Below are positions 17,930 through 26,096 of a stretch of DNA of 64,000 bases, piece by piece (positions within the stretch are counted from its first letter, which is position 1; each line of letters starts with the position of its first letter). The notes under the pieces were generated by a model, which was not told the origin of the DNA, made no database searches, and saw only the letters and a list, made by a program, of their open reading frames with translations. The stretch comes from an uncultured Prevotellaceae bacterium (GTDB taxonomy: Bacteria; Bacteroidota; Bacteroidia; Bacteroidales; Bacteroidaceae). The stretch spans positions 1-64,000 of the forward strand of contig OMXS01000007.1 in assembly GCA_900315095.1 (NCBI GenBank), read 5' to 3'. Made by a program: the position numbers and the translations under genes.

Positions 17930-18730
17930 ATGAAGTTTAAGATAACAAAGAATAGATACTTGGAAGGGTTCGGCATTATAGTTATCCTGCTGGCTCTGGT
18001 GCGTTGTTTCTTCCCCTCGGTGGCCGAGAAAAGGGTGGCCATGCAGGGCGAGGTGGCAGCAGACAGCACCATTCTGGCAGAACCCAAAGCCTCAGAAGAT
18101 GCTTCCCTAAAACAAGAACCTGCCTCCAAGCCTTTAAATATAAAGCCTTCGAAGTTCTTTGATTCGGCAGGAAACATCATTAAAAACAAGATACAGAGTG
18201 TGAACAACTATAAGGAGGCCTTCCCCGATACCAACGACTTGCAGATGATAGCGGCTCAGAAGTATGGTGTTAAGCCAGTTGAGCATCGTGCTGATGCGGA
18301 GAACAGCAAGACATCTCTTGTGTATATCGGCGCAAATCCTTATTATGACATCGACCCGATGAAACGAAGCATACCTTATCTTGTGCCGCGTGCAGCAACG
18401 CTTCTTAACGACATAGGCAGGGCTTTTTTTGACAGTCTTCAAGTGAAGGGAATTCCGTTGAACCGCTTCATCGTGACTAGCGCCACCAGAACGCGTGAGG
18501 ACGTGGCCATCCTGCGTCGTCACAACAGGAATGCAACGGAGAACAGCTGCCACATGTATGGCACCACTTTCGATATTTCATATACAAGGTATAATCCTGT
18601 TTCAACTCCCGCCCGTGACGACCAGTTGAAATGGATATTGAGCGAGGTGCTTCGCGATATGCGTGTAAACGAACGTTGCTATGTGAAATATGAAGTAAAG
18701 CAAAGTTGCTTCCACATAACAACCAGATAA
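17930..18730 (+). CDS. DUF5715-type envelope protein with M15-peptidase-like motifs
   Basis: 266 residues with one N-terminal membrane anchor (about 12-28). The C-terminal half resembles the M15/VanX-like zinc peptidase fold: SATRTREDVAILRR, then NSCHMYGTTFDISY (His-x6-Asp spacing, about 204-217), then a final KQSCFHITTR that would supply the third ligand histidine. From memory this matches the Bacteroidetes DUF5715 family. A peptidoglycan peptide hydrolase is a reasonable inference, not proven. It ends before an inverted-repeat terminator and stands alone. Confidence 0.6.
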   Translation: MKFKITKNRYLEGFGIIVILLALVRCFFPSVAEKRVAMQGEVAADSTILAEPKASEDASLKQEPASKPLNIKPSKFFDSAGNIIKNKIQSVNNYKEAFPDTNDLQMIAAQKYGVKPVEHRADAENSKTSLVYIGANPYYDIDPMKRSIPYLVPRAATLLNDIGRAFFDSLQVKGIPLNRFIVTSATRTREDVAILRRHNRNATENSCHMYGTTFDISYTRYNPVSTPARDDQLKWILSEVLRDMRVNERCYVKYEVKQSCFHITTR

Positions 18731-18734
18731 AACA

Positions 18735-18776
18735 ATTACGAATGTTGAATTTCAATCTTAATTCAACATTCGTAAT
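18735..18776. terminator. Bidirectional hairpin between convergent genes
   Basis: ATTACGAATGTTGAATT (18735-18751) pairs perfectly with AATTCAACATTCGTAAT (18760-18776), a 17-bp stem with an 8-nt loop. It lies between the ends of two convergent genes. The right arm continues in 7-nt steps (CGTAATT, TGTAATT), linking it to the heptamer repeats of this genome. It lacks a long T-tract, so the terminator role is inferred from position. Confidence 0.5.
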
Positions 18777-18826
18777 TTGTAATTGACGAGGCATATCTTC
18801 GTGATTCAGCCTCGATATTATTAATT

Positions 18827-19633
18827 CTAATAGTCTTCTTCATCAACGATGTCGGCAGCCTCGAGTGAGAGCGAGTCGGGGTCTTCCTCTATTGTCGTGC
18901 GATAACTTTCCTCTGTCAGCTTGTCCTCGTCGAAATCGTCGTCTTCATCGTCGTTGTTGTAGTTGTCAACGATTTCCTCTTCTTCATCGTAGTTCTCATC
19001 ATCGAGTATATCTTCTTCGTCATCGTTGACTTCGAACTTGGTGCGCTGACGCTCTACTTTTGGTTTCTCTTTTGCAAAGATGGCCTCTGTCCAGCTGCCT
19101 TTCTGTATCTCGAGAACCTCATAACCATCGGCCACCTTTTTCTCATACATTCCGCCCTTCTTGTGAAGACGGTCGGATGGCAGGGTAGTGGTGCTGATAT
19201 CGAAACCGTGCTGTATGATGTCCTGAATGCTCTGAGACAAAGAATCCCATCCCCCGCCAAAGTTGCGGTCGAGCACTTCAATGAGCTTGGCAGCCGAAAT
19301 ATGGCCGATGTTCTCGTAGGTGAGGTCGGTAACACGCGTAATAGGATGCTTCTTAATAGCCCATTTAACCTTCTCGTTGTCGTCAGTTTTTATTTGGGCG
19401 ACCTTGAAACCTCTTGCTTCGTATTTCTTAATAACCTCTGGTTTGTCAATCTTCACTTCCTCAATGTCGAAAGCGCTCTTGATGATATCTAAGTAATGGC
19501 GCATGTTGTCTTTCAGGTCAGCATCTTTCTGTGCAGATTCTACCATGCGGAAGATGTCGTTCTCCTGAATGTCCCATACGTTGCTTTTGTTAAGTGTTTT
19601 CAGCGTCAAAGTTTTACTTGCCGTATCTTTCAT
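18827..19633 (-). CDS. Conserved-looking protein with long acidic tail, unknown function
   Basis: 268 residues. Residues 1-190 look globular and contain KTLNKSNVWDIQENDIFRM and a segment HISAAKLIEVLDRNFGGGWD. Residues from about 200 are an acidic, disordered run (DDEEDILDDENYDEEEEIVD and more). No signal peptide or membrane segment is seen, so it is probably cytoplasmic. The acidic tail could bind a basic partner or nucleic-acid protein; this is only inference. I do not recognise the family. It has its own promoter at 19659-19666. Confidence 0.7.
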   Translation of the reverse strand: MKDTASKTLTLKTLNKSNVWDIQENDIFRMVESAQKDADLKDNMRHYLDIIKSAFDIEEVKIDKPEVIKKYEARGFKVAQIKTDDNEKVKWAIKKHPITRVTDLTYENIGHISAAKLIEVLDRNFGGGWDSLSQSIQDIIQHGFDISTTTLPSDRLHKKGGMYEKKVADGYEVLEIQKGSWTEAIFAKEKPKVERQRTKFEVNDDEEDILDDENYDEEEEIVDNYNNDDEDDDFDEDKLTEESYRTTIEEDPDSLSLEAADIVDEEDY

Positions 19634-19658
19634 ATGATTAATTGTTTTTATTCGCTTG

Positions 19659-19666
19659 CAAAAATA
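19659..19666 (-). promoter_or_regulatory. Bacteroidetes -7 element for the acidic protein gene
   Basis: TATTTTTG on the minus strand, 26 nt upstream of the start codon. Confidence 0.55.
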
Positions 19667-19736
19667 CTATATTAAATCTTATTTCCAAGTTTTTAAATGA
19701 AAAATTTTGCTAACAATGAAAAAAAACTCAATCACC

Positions 19737-19768
19737 TTGCATTTTTACATTTTAAATCTTTAATTTTG
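19737..19768 (+). promoter_or_regulatory. rarA promoter
   Basis: TTG at 19737-19739 and TAATTTTG at 19761-19768 with 21 nt between. It lies 9 nt before ATG 19778, which shows that the upstream in-frame ATG at 19697 cannot be the normal start. Confidence 0.65.
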
Positions 19769-19777
19769 CAACATAAT

Positions 19778-21055
19778 ATGGCTGAGCCGTTAGCAGAAAG
19801 AATGAGACCTCGCACGCTCGACGACTATATCGGGCAGAAACACTTGGTGGGCGAGGGTGCCGTCTTGCGTGGAATGATTGACGCAGGGCGCATCTCCTCT
19901 TTTATATTGTGGGGACCTCCAGGAGTGGGAAAGACCACTTTGGCGCAGATTATTGCAAACAAGCTAGAGACTCCTTTCTATACTCTGAGCGCTGTGACAA
20001 GCGGTGTTAAGGATGTGCGAGAGGTGATTGAGAGGGCGAAGAACGGCCGTTTCTTCAATTCCGCAAGCCCCATTCTCTTCATAGACGAGATACATCGCTT
20101 CAGCAAAAGCCAGCAAGACTCGCTTCTCGGGGCGGTAGAGAGAGGCATAGTGACGCTTATTGGCGCCACAACAGAGAATCCCTCGTTCGAGGTGATTCGC
20201 CCTTTGCTCTCGCGATGCCAGCTTTATGTGCTTAAACCTCTCGACAAGGATGACCTCATGCAACTGCTTCAGCGTGCCATAGAGAATGATGTGGAACTGA
20301 AGAAACGCCACATCGAACTGCGCGAAACTTCGGCAATGTTGCGTTATAGCGGTGGAGACGCCCGCAAGTTGCTCAACATTCTGGAACTCGTTGTTGAGGC
20401 GACGCCAGCAGGCGATGATGTCGTGGTGACCGATGATGTTGTGGTTAACCGCCTGCAGCAGAACCCTCTTGCATACGATAAGGATGGAGAGATGCATTAT
20501 GACATCATATCTGCCTTCATAAAAAGTATCCGGGGGAGCGACCCTGACGCCGCTCTGTACTGGATGGCACGAATGATTGAGGGTGGCGAAGACCCTCAGT
20601 TCATTGCCCGCCGCATGGTTATTAGTGCGGCAGAGGACATCGGTCTTGCCAATCCTAATGCTCTCTTGCTTGCTAATGCTGCCTTTGACGCCGTGATGAA
20701 GATAGGATGGCCTGAGGGCAGGATTCCCCTTGCCGAATGTGCTGTTTATCTTGCAACGTCGCCAAAGAGCAACTCTGCATATATGGGTATTGGCAAAGCG
20801 CTCGAGGTGGTTAAGCAAACGGGCAACCAACCCGTGCCTCTCCATCTCCGCAATGCGCCAACAAAGCTTATGGCAGACCTCGGTTATAGCGACGGTTATA
20901 AGTATGCTCACGACTATCCTGGCAACTTCGTTGTTCAGCAGTTCCTTCCCGATGAGTTGCAGAACGAGCGTTTCTGGCATGCACAGCACTCTCCTTCGGA
21001 GGAAAAACTATACCAGCGAATGCTCCAATGCTGGGGAGAGCGCTTCAAGAAATAG
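19778..21055 (+). CDS. rarA: Replication-associated recombination protein RarA (MgsA)
   Basis: 425 residues from ATG 19778. AAA+ ATPase related to clamp-loader subunits that acts at stalled forks. [16 protein letters not shown] opens the protein. Walker [15 protein letters not shown], Walker [16 protein letters not shown] and sensor 1 [11 protein letters not shown] are intact. The C-terminal tetramerisation region contains [20 protein letters not shown] and [21 protein letters not shown] longer frame from 19697 exists, but the promoter lies inside that extension. Confidence 0.94.
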   Translation: MAEPLAERMRPRTLDDYIGQKHLVGEGAVLRGMIDAGRISSFILWGPPGVGKTTLAQIIANKLETPFYTLSAVTSGVKDVREVIERAKNGRFFNSASPILFIDEIHRFSKSQQDSLLGAVERGIVTLIGATTENPSFEVIRPLLSRCQLYVLKPLDKDDLMQLLQRAIENDVELKKRHIELRETSAMLRYSGGDARKLLNILELVVEATPAGDDVVVTDDVVVNRLQQNPLAYDKDGEMHYDIISAFIKSIRGSDPDAALYWMARMIEGGEDPQFIARRMVISAAEDIGLANPNALLLANAAFDAVMKIGWPEGRIPLAECAVYLATSPKSNSAYMGIGKALEVVKQTGNQPVPLHLRNAPTKLMADLGYSDGYKYAHDYPGNFVVQQFLPDELQNERFWHAQHSPSEEKLYQRMLQCWGERFKK

Positions 21056-21073
21056 TATCTTGTCCGAAATATC

Positions 21074-21694
21074 ATGGAAACATTCATCTTCATCATAGAG
21101 TTTTTGGGAACATTTGCAGCCGCTATCTCGGGCATCAGACTTGCTGCTGCCAAGCAATTCGACTGGTTTGGCGGTTATGTTGTAGGTCTTGCAACTGCTA
21201 TCGGCGGCGGAACACTTCGTGACCTCATGATAGATGCCACTCCGTTCTGGATGACCAAGAGTATATATATAATATGTACGGGAATTGCGCTTGTGGTAGT
21301 CATTATCTTCAAGCGATACCTTGTGAGACTCAACAACACATGGTTTATCTTCGATACTCTTGGGCTTGCATTCTTTACTGTTGCCGGAATACAGAAGTCG
21401 CTCATGTACGGTTTCCCCTTCTGGGTAGCCATTATAATGGGTTGCATCACAGGAGCGGCGGGCGGAGTGGTGCGCGATGTGCTGATAAACGAGGAGCCTT
21501 TAATATTCCGAAAGGAGATTTATGCACTCGCAAGCATCATCGGCGGAGTGATATTTCAGGTGCTTTCGTGGCTCAATGTGGGCGATGCTGTTTGCGCGGT
21601 AGTGTGCTTTGTAAGCGTTGTGGCTATGCGCATCCTTGCCGTGAAATATCACATTAGTTTGCCGCATTTGAAGGCTGAAGACATAGAGAGATAG
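21074..21694 (+). CDS. TRIC/YicG-type membrane channel protein
   Basis: 206 residues with about seven hydrophobic helices in two repeated halves. Each half carries the glycine-rich signature: IGGGTLRDLMID near residue 48 and GAAGGVVRDVLINEEPLIF near 133. This matches the UPF0126/YicG family, which is related to trimeric intracellular cation channels. It starts 18 nt after rarA and is probably co-transcribed. The transported ion is not known. Confidence 0.88.
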   Translation: METFIFIIEFLGTFAAAISGIRLAAAKQFDWFGGYVVGLATAIGGGTLRDLMIDATPFWMTKSIYIICTGIALVVVIIFKRYLVRLNNTWFIFDTLGLAFFTVAGIQKSLMYGFPFWVAIIMGCITGAAGGVVRDVLINEEPLIFRKEIYALASIIGGVIFQVLSWLNVGDAVCAVVCFVSVVAMRILAVKYHISLPHLKAEDIER

Positions 21695-21745
21695 CCTTTG
21701 AAAACCGCTTTTTGCCACTTTTTCACAAAAAAACGCTCGAAATAT

Positions 21746-21776
21746 TTTGCGGTTAGCAAAAAACTATGTACCTTTG
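21746..21776 (+). promoter_or_regulatory. Promoter of tRNA-Arg
   Basis: TTTG at 21746-21749 and TACCTTTG at 21769-21776 with 19 nt between, a near-ideal Bacteroidetes promoter. It is 20 nt upstream of the mature tRNA. Confidence 0.75.
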
Positions 21777-21796
21777 CACTCGCAATTCAGAAATGA

Positions 21797-21870
21797 GGCT
21801 CCGTAGCTCAACTGAATAGAGCATCTGACTACGGATCAGAAGGTTGTGGGTTTGAATCCCGCCGGAGTCA
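21797..21870 (+). tRNA. tRNA-Arg (ACG)
   Basis: 74 nt fold into a full cloverleaf. The acceptor arm GGCTCCG pairs with CGGAGTC (one G-U), followed by discriminator A. The D-stem is GCTC/GAGC. The anticodon stem TCTGA/TCAGA encloses loop CTACGGA, giving anticodon ACG. The T-arm GTGGG/CCCGC encloses TTTGAAT. CCA is not encoded. Confidence 0.95.
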
Positions 21871-21878
21871 CGCAAGGA

Positions 21879-21919
21879 AGAAGGACAGAACCAAATTCGT
21901 TTGAGTTTTGTCCTTTTTT
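21879..21919 (+). terminator. tRNA-Arg terminator
   Basis: AAGGACAGAAC pairs with GTTTTGTCCTT (one G-U) and is followed by a run of T. It lies 8 nt beyond the tRNA. Confidence 0.8.
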
Positions 21920-21970
21920 CATGCGTAAAACTGAGCCCGTGGCAGGGGCGGGATGGACGTTAGTCAATTC

Positions 21971-22016
21971 GCCGGAGTCACGAAACGAGGTTGATAATTG
22001 TCAATCTCGTTTTCAT
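21971..22016 (+). other. Second copy of the tRNA-Arg 3' end with its own terminator
   Basis: GCCGGAGTCACG at 21971-21982 repeats the tRNA 3' end and its 2-nt flank (21861-21872) exactly, 110 bp downstream. It is followed at 21983-22012 by a new hairpin (AAACGAGGTTGA with TCAATCTCGTTT). The 100 bp between the copies hold no gene. It could be an attachment-site scar or the remains of a second tRNA gene. Confidence 0.65.
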
Positions 22017-22028
22017 TTTATGTCTTCT

Positions 22029-22186
22029 TGTAATGCGAAAGATGCCCAGTTGCATTGCAAAAGGGCATCTCTTGGAGGGTAAAAGATATACCTTTGAGGA
22101 TACGAAAGGTATACAATTGAGGATTCAAAAGATATACCTTTGGGATTCGAATGGTATACTTCTTGGAATGAAATGTTATCTTTCTA
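22029..22186. repeat. 22-23-bp tandem repeat array 2 (seven units)
   Basis: Contiguous units begin at 22029, 22051, 22073, 22095, 22118, 22141 and 22164. The clearest two start TGAGGATACGAAAGG and TGAGGATTCAAAAGA and end TATACAAT or TATACCTT. Outer units are more diverged but keep the length and the AAAG core. The last unit overlaps the final codons of the esterase gene. It shares its core with arrays 1 and 3. Confidence 0.8.
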
Positions 22187-23282
22187 TCTGCTTAGAACTT
22201 TCTGTGCCATCGATGGCGGTGACTACGAAGATGAGAACCCGCTCTTTTTCAAGACCTTTGAGGTTGACCATCATCTTGTTGTCAGATATCCCCATCGTGA
22301 CAAATTCTGCCACTTTCTTGCCGCTATAACTTACGACTGAGACTTTCACTATTGGCTTTTCGCTCGTTATGGTGGCACGAGTGCCTTTCTTATTCATCTT
22401 CACGTCAACGCCGAATTGCTCAACGGCATCGTTATTGTCGTCAAGAGTGTCGTCTTTAACTTTTATTCCTAAGGCATCGAGAGCGGCATAGGCATAGCGC
22501 TTGCCAATCTTCCGGTAGCCCTCGGTGGAGAAATGCACGTTGTCGCTAAGTGGCGAACAACCCTTGCTGCTAACTACATAACTGTTGTTAATCCATTCTG
22601 GCAATTGTCTGATAGTTGGCAGAGCATGTGCGCATACGCCGTTGTATGTGCTGTCGACGGTTTCTCCTGCTATCAGCGGACATTCATCTGCCTTGAGGTT
22701 CAGTTCGTTAAGCAGGTTGTCATAGAGTTCTTTCACCATTCTCAACCATGTGTCGTTGTAGGCGTCTGTCTCGCCTTGATGTAGCAGGATGCCTTTAATA
22801 ACGCCGTCGTTTTGTGCTTGCTTTGCCAGCGTGATGAGCCTTTTCAACGGCTCTCCGCCGTAACAGTTCACTTCGTTTCTTTGCCAGTCGGGCAGGTTGC
22901 CGGCTGTCCATTTGGCGCAAGAGTCAGGATGGAAGAGGCGTATCGAACATCCGTCAACAGCCACGATGATAGTTCCCACGCGCACATCCTTCGGCAAATG
23001 CTGAACCATAGTGCGTCCAAAGTAGTCGGTAGGACCAATCTTGGTGTATTGACGCGCAAGTGGCGGTATGGCCTTGCGCCATTTCCCTGTCTCGTGGATG
23101 TCGCAATCGGAGGCCGTCATATTCAGAAAACGGTCGTCGACTATGGAGTCTTGATGCTCTATCGGACCCTGTCCCACCATGTTTGATTGTCCAATAGCAA
23201 GGTAGATGTAGAAGTTTGGGTCTTGTGCGTGGCACACATTGACTGCCAGCAACATAAGTAAAGTAAGTGCAAAATGTTTCAT
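22176..23282 (-). CDS. Secreted carbohydrate acetylesterase (CE6 / sialate O-acetylesterase-like)
   Basis: 368 residues with a signal peptide (MKHFALTLLMLLAVNVCHAQ). The SGNH/CE6 fold is shown by the nucleophile block LAIGQSNMVGQGP (about 29-41), LLHQGETDAY (about 166-175) and the catalytic Asp-His pair in SDNVHFSTEGYRKIGKRYA (about 247-265). CE6 enzymes remove acetyl groups from xylan and related glycans. The last 80 residues (VSVVSYSGKKVAEF) resemble a small C-terminal beta domain. No SusCD pair or other polysaccharide gene flanks it. Confidence 0.82.
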   Translation of the reverse strand: MKHFALTLLMLLAVNVCHAQDPNFYIYLAIGQSNMVGQGPIEHQDSIVDDRFLNMTASDCDIHETGKWRKAIPPLARQYTKIGPTDYFGRTMVQHLPKDVRVGTIIVAVDGCSIRLFHPDSCAKWTAGNLPDWQRNEVNCYGGEPLKRLITLAKQAQNDGVIKGILLHQGETDAYNDTWLRMVKELYDNLLNELNLKADECPLIAGETVDSTYNGVCAHALPTIRQLPEWINNSYVVSSKGCSPLSDNVHFSTEGYRKIGKRYAYAALDALGIKVKDDTLDDNNDAVEQFGVDVKMNKKGTRATITSEKPIVKVSVVSYSGKKVAEFVTMGISDNKMMVNLKGLEKERVLIFVVTAIDGTESSKQIER

Positions 23283-23306
23283 TGTAGTTGTGCAATTAAT
23301 TCGTTA

Positions 23307-23314
23307 CAAAGTTA
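23307..23314 (-). promoter_or_regulatory. Bacteroidetes -7 element for the esterase gene
   Basis: TAACTTTG on the minus strand, 25 nt upstream of the start codon. Confidence 0.5.
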
Positions 23315-23366
23315 ATGTTTATTTTCGTAACAATGAAAGAAATTAGAATAATTGGAATAAATTTAT

Positions 23367-23374
23367 TAATTTTG
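23367..23374 (+). promoter_or_regulatory. Bacteroidetes -7 element for the helicase-exonuclease gene
   Basis: TAATTTTG, 11 nt before the ATG at 23385, which implies a leaderless or nearly leaderless mRNA. Confidence 0.6.
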
Positions 23375-23384
23375 CCCTCTGTAT

Positions 23385-26024
23385 ATGGAGAAAAGAGAAT
23401 ATGACGAACGCCAGAGAGAGGTGATTGATGCTGGCGAAGGTTATCATCTGGTGCTTGCGCCGCCTGGATGTGGCAAGACCGAGGTGCTGGCTGAGCGCAT
23501 CTTGCGGGCTCATCAGCGCGGTGTGGCCTATGGCGACATGCTATGTCTTACATTCACAAACCGTGCCTCGCGCAGCATGCGGGAAAGAATAGAGCAGATG
23601 GCAGGCGACAGCGTCGATGAACTTTACGTCGGTAACATCCATCGCTTCTGCTCCAAGTTCCTCTTCGATAATGAGGTGCTGCCTATGGAGACGTCAATTC
23701 TCGACGAGGATGACAGCGCCAGCATTATCGCCGACTACCTTCAGCAGGACGAACTGTCAATAATGGGCGATGCGAAGGTGCGCCATCAGTATTCCAAGAT
23801 TGTTAACCTTCAGCATTTCATGCATCAGTATGCTGGCGGTTATCCGCGCGAACTGATGGTACACGGCGAGGATGTCAACGCCAAGGCCTTGCGGCAGATA
23901 TGCTCGATAATGATGAAGGACTTCACGCGCGGCAATATCTCAGAATTCTACCATAATATTGACGACTATGGACGGCTTGCCGAACTCAACCGAAACGGCG
24001 AGTTGCAGAACTTCATTCGCATGATGTCGGCAGCACGGCATTATGAGAGATACAAGCAGCAACATAATCTTGTGGACTTTGCCGACTTGCTTCTTATGGC
24101 ATACGACACGCTGGTTAACGGTTACGAAGGCAAGCGTTACAGTTGGATACAGATAGACGAAATACAGGACTTGAGCCCCTTGCAACTCGAGATTGTCAAC
24201 CTCATTACGGCCAAGGAGTCGCCAACAGTAATGTATTTGGGCGACAGTCAGCAGGCCATCTATTCGTTTATGGGTGCCAAAAGCGAGACACTTAACCAAC
24301 TCGCCAGCCGCTGCACGATACACAACTTATACACGAACTATCGCTCACCAAAGTATCTTCTCGATGTGTTTAATACCTATGGACACGATATGCTCGGGCT
24401 TGACGAACGCTTGTTGCCGCAGACAAGCAAGATGGTTGAGGCGGAGAGGGGTGACCTCTTGATAGGATGTTCACAGAATAATATCGACGAGCAGCAAGAC
24501 GTGGCAGAACTCGTGAAGCGCATACATGCACGATATCCGGAGGAAACTATTGCCGTTGTGGTGAGTTATAACTCGGAGGCAGACGATATCAGCGCGCGAC
24601 TGACAAACCTTGGTGTAAGCCATTTCAAGGTATCCGGGCATGACCTGTTTTCCGAGCCAGCCGTGAAATTGCTGTTGGCGCACTTTAGCGTGGCGATGGG
24701 CGACCACGATTTCCTCGCATGGTCGCGACTTGTGGCTGGCATAAAGGCGGCAGGGTCGAATGCGGCGGCACGCGAAATGGTTCGCGACCTCGCCCTGAAC
24801 GGTATGACACCAGCCGACCTTATGCGTGACGACGGTATAACATCGTTGCAGGAGTTCTTGCAGGCTTATTCTCATGAAGACATAGTTGTGTTCGACACCG
24901 AGACAACAGGACTGTTTGTCGAAGAGGATGATGTGGTTCAGATAGCGGCAATCAAACTTCATAAGGGGGAGTTTGTGGAGGGCTCAGAGTTTAATGTGTT
25001 CATCCGAACCGAGCGCGAAATCCCCGAGATGCTTGGCGACTTGAAGAATCCCCTGATAGAGGAGTGTCAGCGGCAGACGTTGCTTGAGGCTACAGATGCC
25101 TTGCAGCGGTTCATGGATTATGCCGAAGGATGTGTGTTGCTCGGGCACAATGCGCAGTACGACTATCACATCATGGACAATAACATGCGGCGAAGGTGCG
25201 GACGCAAGGACTTCAAACAGCATTTCCCTCGATGTCTCGACACGTTGCATATAGCAAGAATCATCAACCCCAGGTTGCGCTCTCATAAGCTGAAAGACCT
25301 TATCGTGGAGTTCGGTCTTGAAGGCGAGAACTCTCATCTTGCCAACGACGACATCATGGCAACATGGCATTTGGCGGATTATTGCTTCCGTGAGGGTTTG
25401 CAAAAGGCCGAGCGTCAGGTGGATATTCCTATAAAGTACAGCCGTGCGATGAAACGTCTGCGTGATACATACAAGCCTCTGTACGACCACACTCGAGGCT
25501 TGATGTATGAGCAGCGGGGTGGGGAAGAGCAGGCGCTTCTTGCCGAATGGCGTTATGCATACGACTTCCTAACGGCACAGAACCGTGTGGAGCCGATAAA
25601 GAAGATGAATTATGTTGAGCGTTATCTTCAACATGATGTTATCGGAGACGACCATAGTCCACTCCATGTGCAACTGGAACAGCACATGAACATGCTTAAC
25701 ACCCTGAAAGAGGCAGACCTCTGCGGAAGCGAGAGCATGCAAGAGCGTGTGTTCGTTTCGACTGTGCATAAAGCAAAGGGGCTGGAGTTCGATAACGTGA
25801 TAGTTTATGAGGTGAGCGATGGCAACTATCCTGGATTCTTTGCCCGCGACGATGCTCAACGCCAGCAAGAAGAAATGCGTCGTTTGTATGTTGCCCTCTC
25901 GCGTGCAAAGCGCCGCCTTATACTGATGTGGAGCCTTAAGCGCATTACTCAATGGGGCAGAGTGTTCGACCAGAAATTGTCTCCCTTCGTTGCTTGTATC
26001 GTGCGTTTCTTCCAAAAGATGTAA
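23385..26024 (+). CDS. UvrD-family helicase with embedded DEDDh exonuclease domain
   Basis: 879 residues. Helicase motifs flank an exonuclease. N-terminal motifs: I APPGCGKTEVLAERI (about 25-39), Ia LTFTNRASRSMRER, II QIDEIQDLSPLQ, III YLGDSQQAIYSFMGAK and IV YRSPKYLL. From about 499 a DnaQ-like domain begins: ExoI VVFDTETTG (Asp504, Glu506), ExoII GHNAQYD (about 587-593), ExoIII HLANDD (about 651-656). Helicase motifs then resume with STVHKAKGLEFDNVI (about 790) and RRLYVALSRAKRR (about 830). All key residues of both activities appear intact. This suggests coupled unwinding and 3'-5' DNA trimming. The gene stands alone with its own promoter. Confidence 0.88.
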   Translation: MEKREYDERQREVIDAGEGYHLVLAPPGCGKTEVLAERILRAHQRGVAYGDMLCLTFTNRASRSMRERIEQMAGDSVDELYVGNIHRFCSKFLFDNEVLPMETSILDEDDSASIIADYLQQDELSIMGDAKVRHQYSKIVNLQHFMHQYAGGYPRELMVHGEDVNAKALRQICSIMMKDFTRGNISEFYHNIDDYGRLAELNRNGELQNFIRMMSAARHYERYKQQHNLVDFADLLLMAYDTLVNGYEGKRYSWIQIDEIQDLSPLQLEIVNLITAKESPTVMYLGDSQQAIYSFMGAKSETLNQLASRCTIHNLYTNYRSPKYLLDVFNTYGHDMLGLDERLLPQTSKMVEAERGDLLIGCSQNNIDEQQDVAELVKRIHARYPEETIAVVVSYNSEADDISARLTNLGVSHFKVSGHDLFSEPAVKLLLAHFSVAMGDHDFLAWSRLVAGIKAAGSNAAAREMVRDLALNGMTPADLMRDDGITSLQEFLQAYSHEDIVVFDTETTGLFVEEDDVVQIAAIKLHKGEFVEGSEFNVFIRTEREIPEMLGDLKNPLIEECQRQTLLEATDALQRFMDYAEGCVLLGHNAQYDYHIMDNNMRRRCGRKDFKQHFPRCLDTLHIARIINPRLRSHKLKDLIVEFGLEGENSHLANDDIMATWHLADYCFREGLQKAERQVDIPIKYSRAMKRLRDTYKPLYDHTRGLMYEQRGGEEQALLAEWRYAYDFLTAQNRVEPIKKMNYVERYLQHDVIGDDHSPLHVQLEQHMNMLNTLKEADLCGSESMQERVFVSTVHKAKGLEFDNVIVYEVSDGNYPGFFARDDAQRQQEEMRRLYVALSRAKRRLILMWSLKRITQWGRVFDQKLSPFVACIVRFFQKM

Positions 26025-26058
26025 CAATAGAGAGTTGAACAAGAAGTTTTTCTTTTAT

Positions 26059-26089
26059 TTTGTTGTTCTCTCTTTTTTCTGTAATTTTG
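26059..26089 (+). promoter_or_regulatory. Promoter for the pseudouridine synthase gene
   Basis: TTTG at 26059-26062 and TAATTTTG at 26082-26089, with 19 nt between. The start codon follows 7 nt later. Confidence 0.7.
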
Positions 26090-26096
26090 CACCGAA

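Noticed and set aside
19964-20989. 341-codon frame opposite rarA
   Set aside because: Antisense shadow of a complete RarA coding sequence.
21971-21982. A second functional tRNA gene
   Set aside because: Only the 3' acceptor end is present; no D-arm or anticodon arm can be folded upstream.
22029-22186. Possible CRISPR array (also 10552-10637 and 37871-37968)
   Set aside because: Units of 22-23 nt follow each other without spacers, variation is spread through the units, and no cas gene is nearby.
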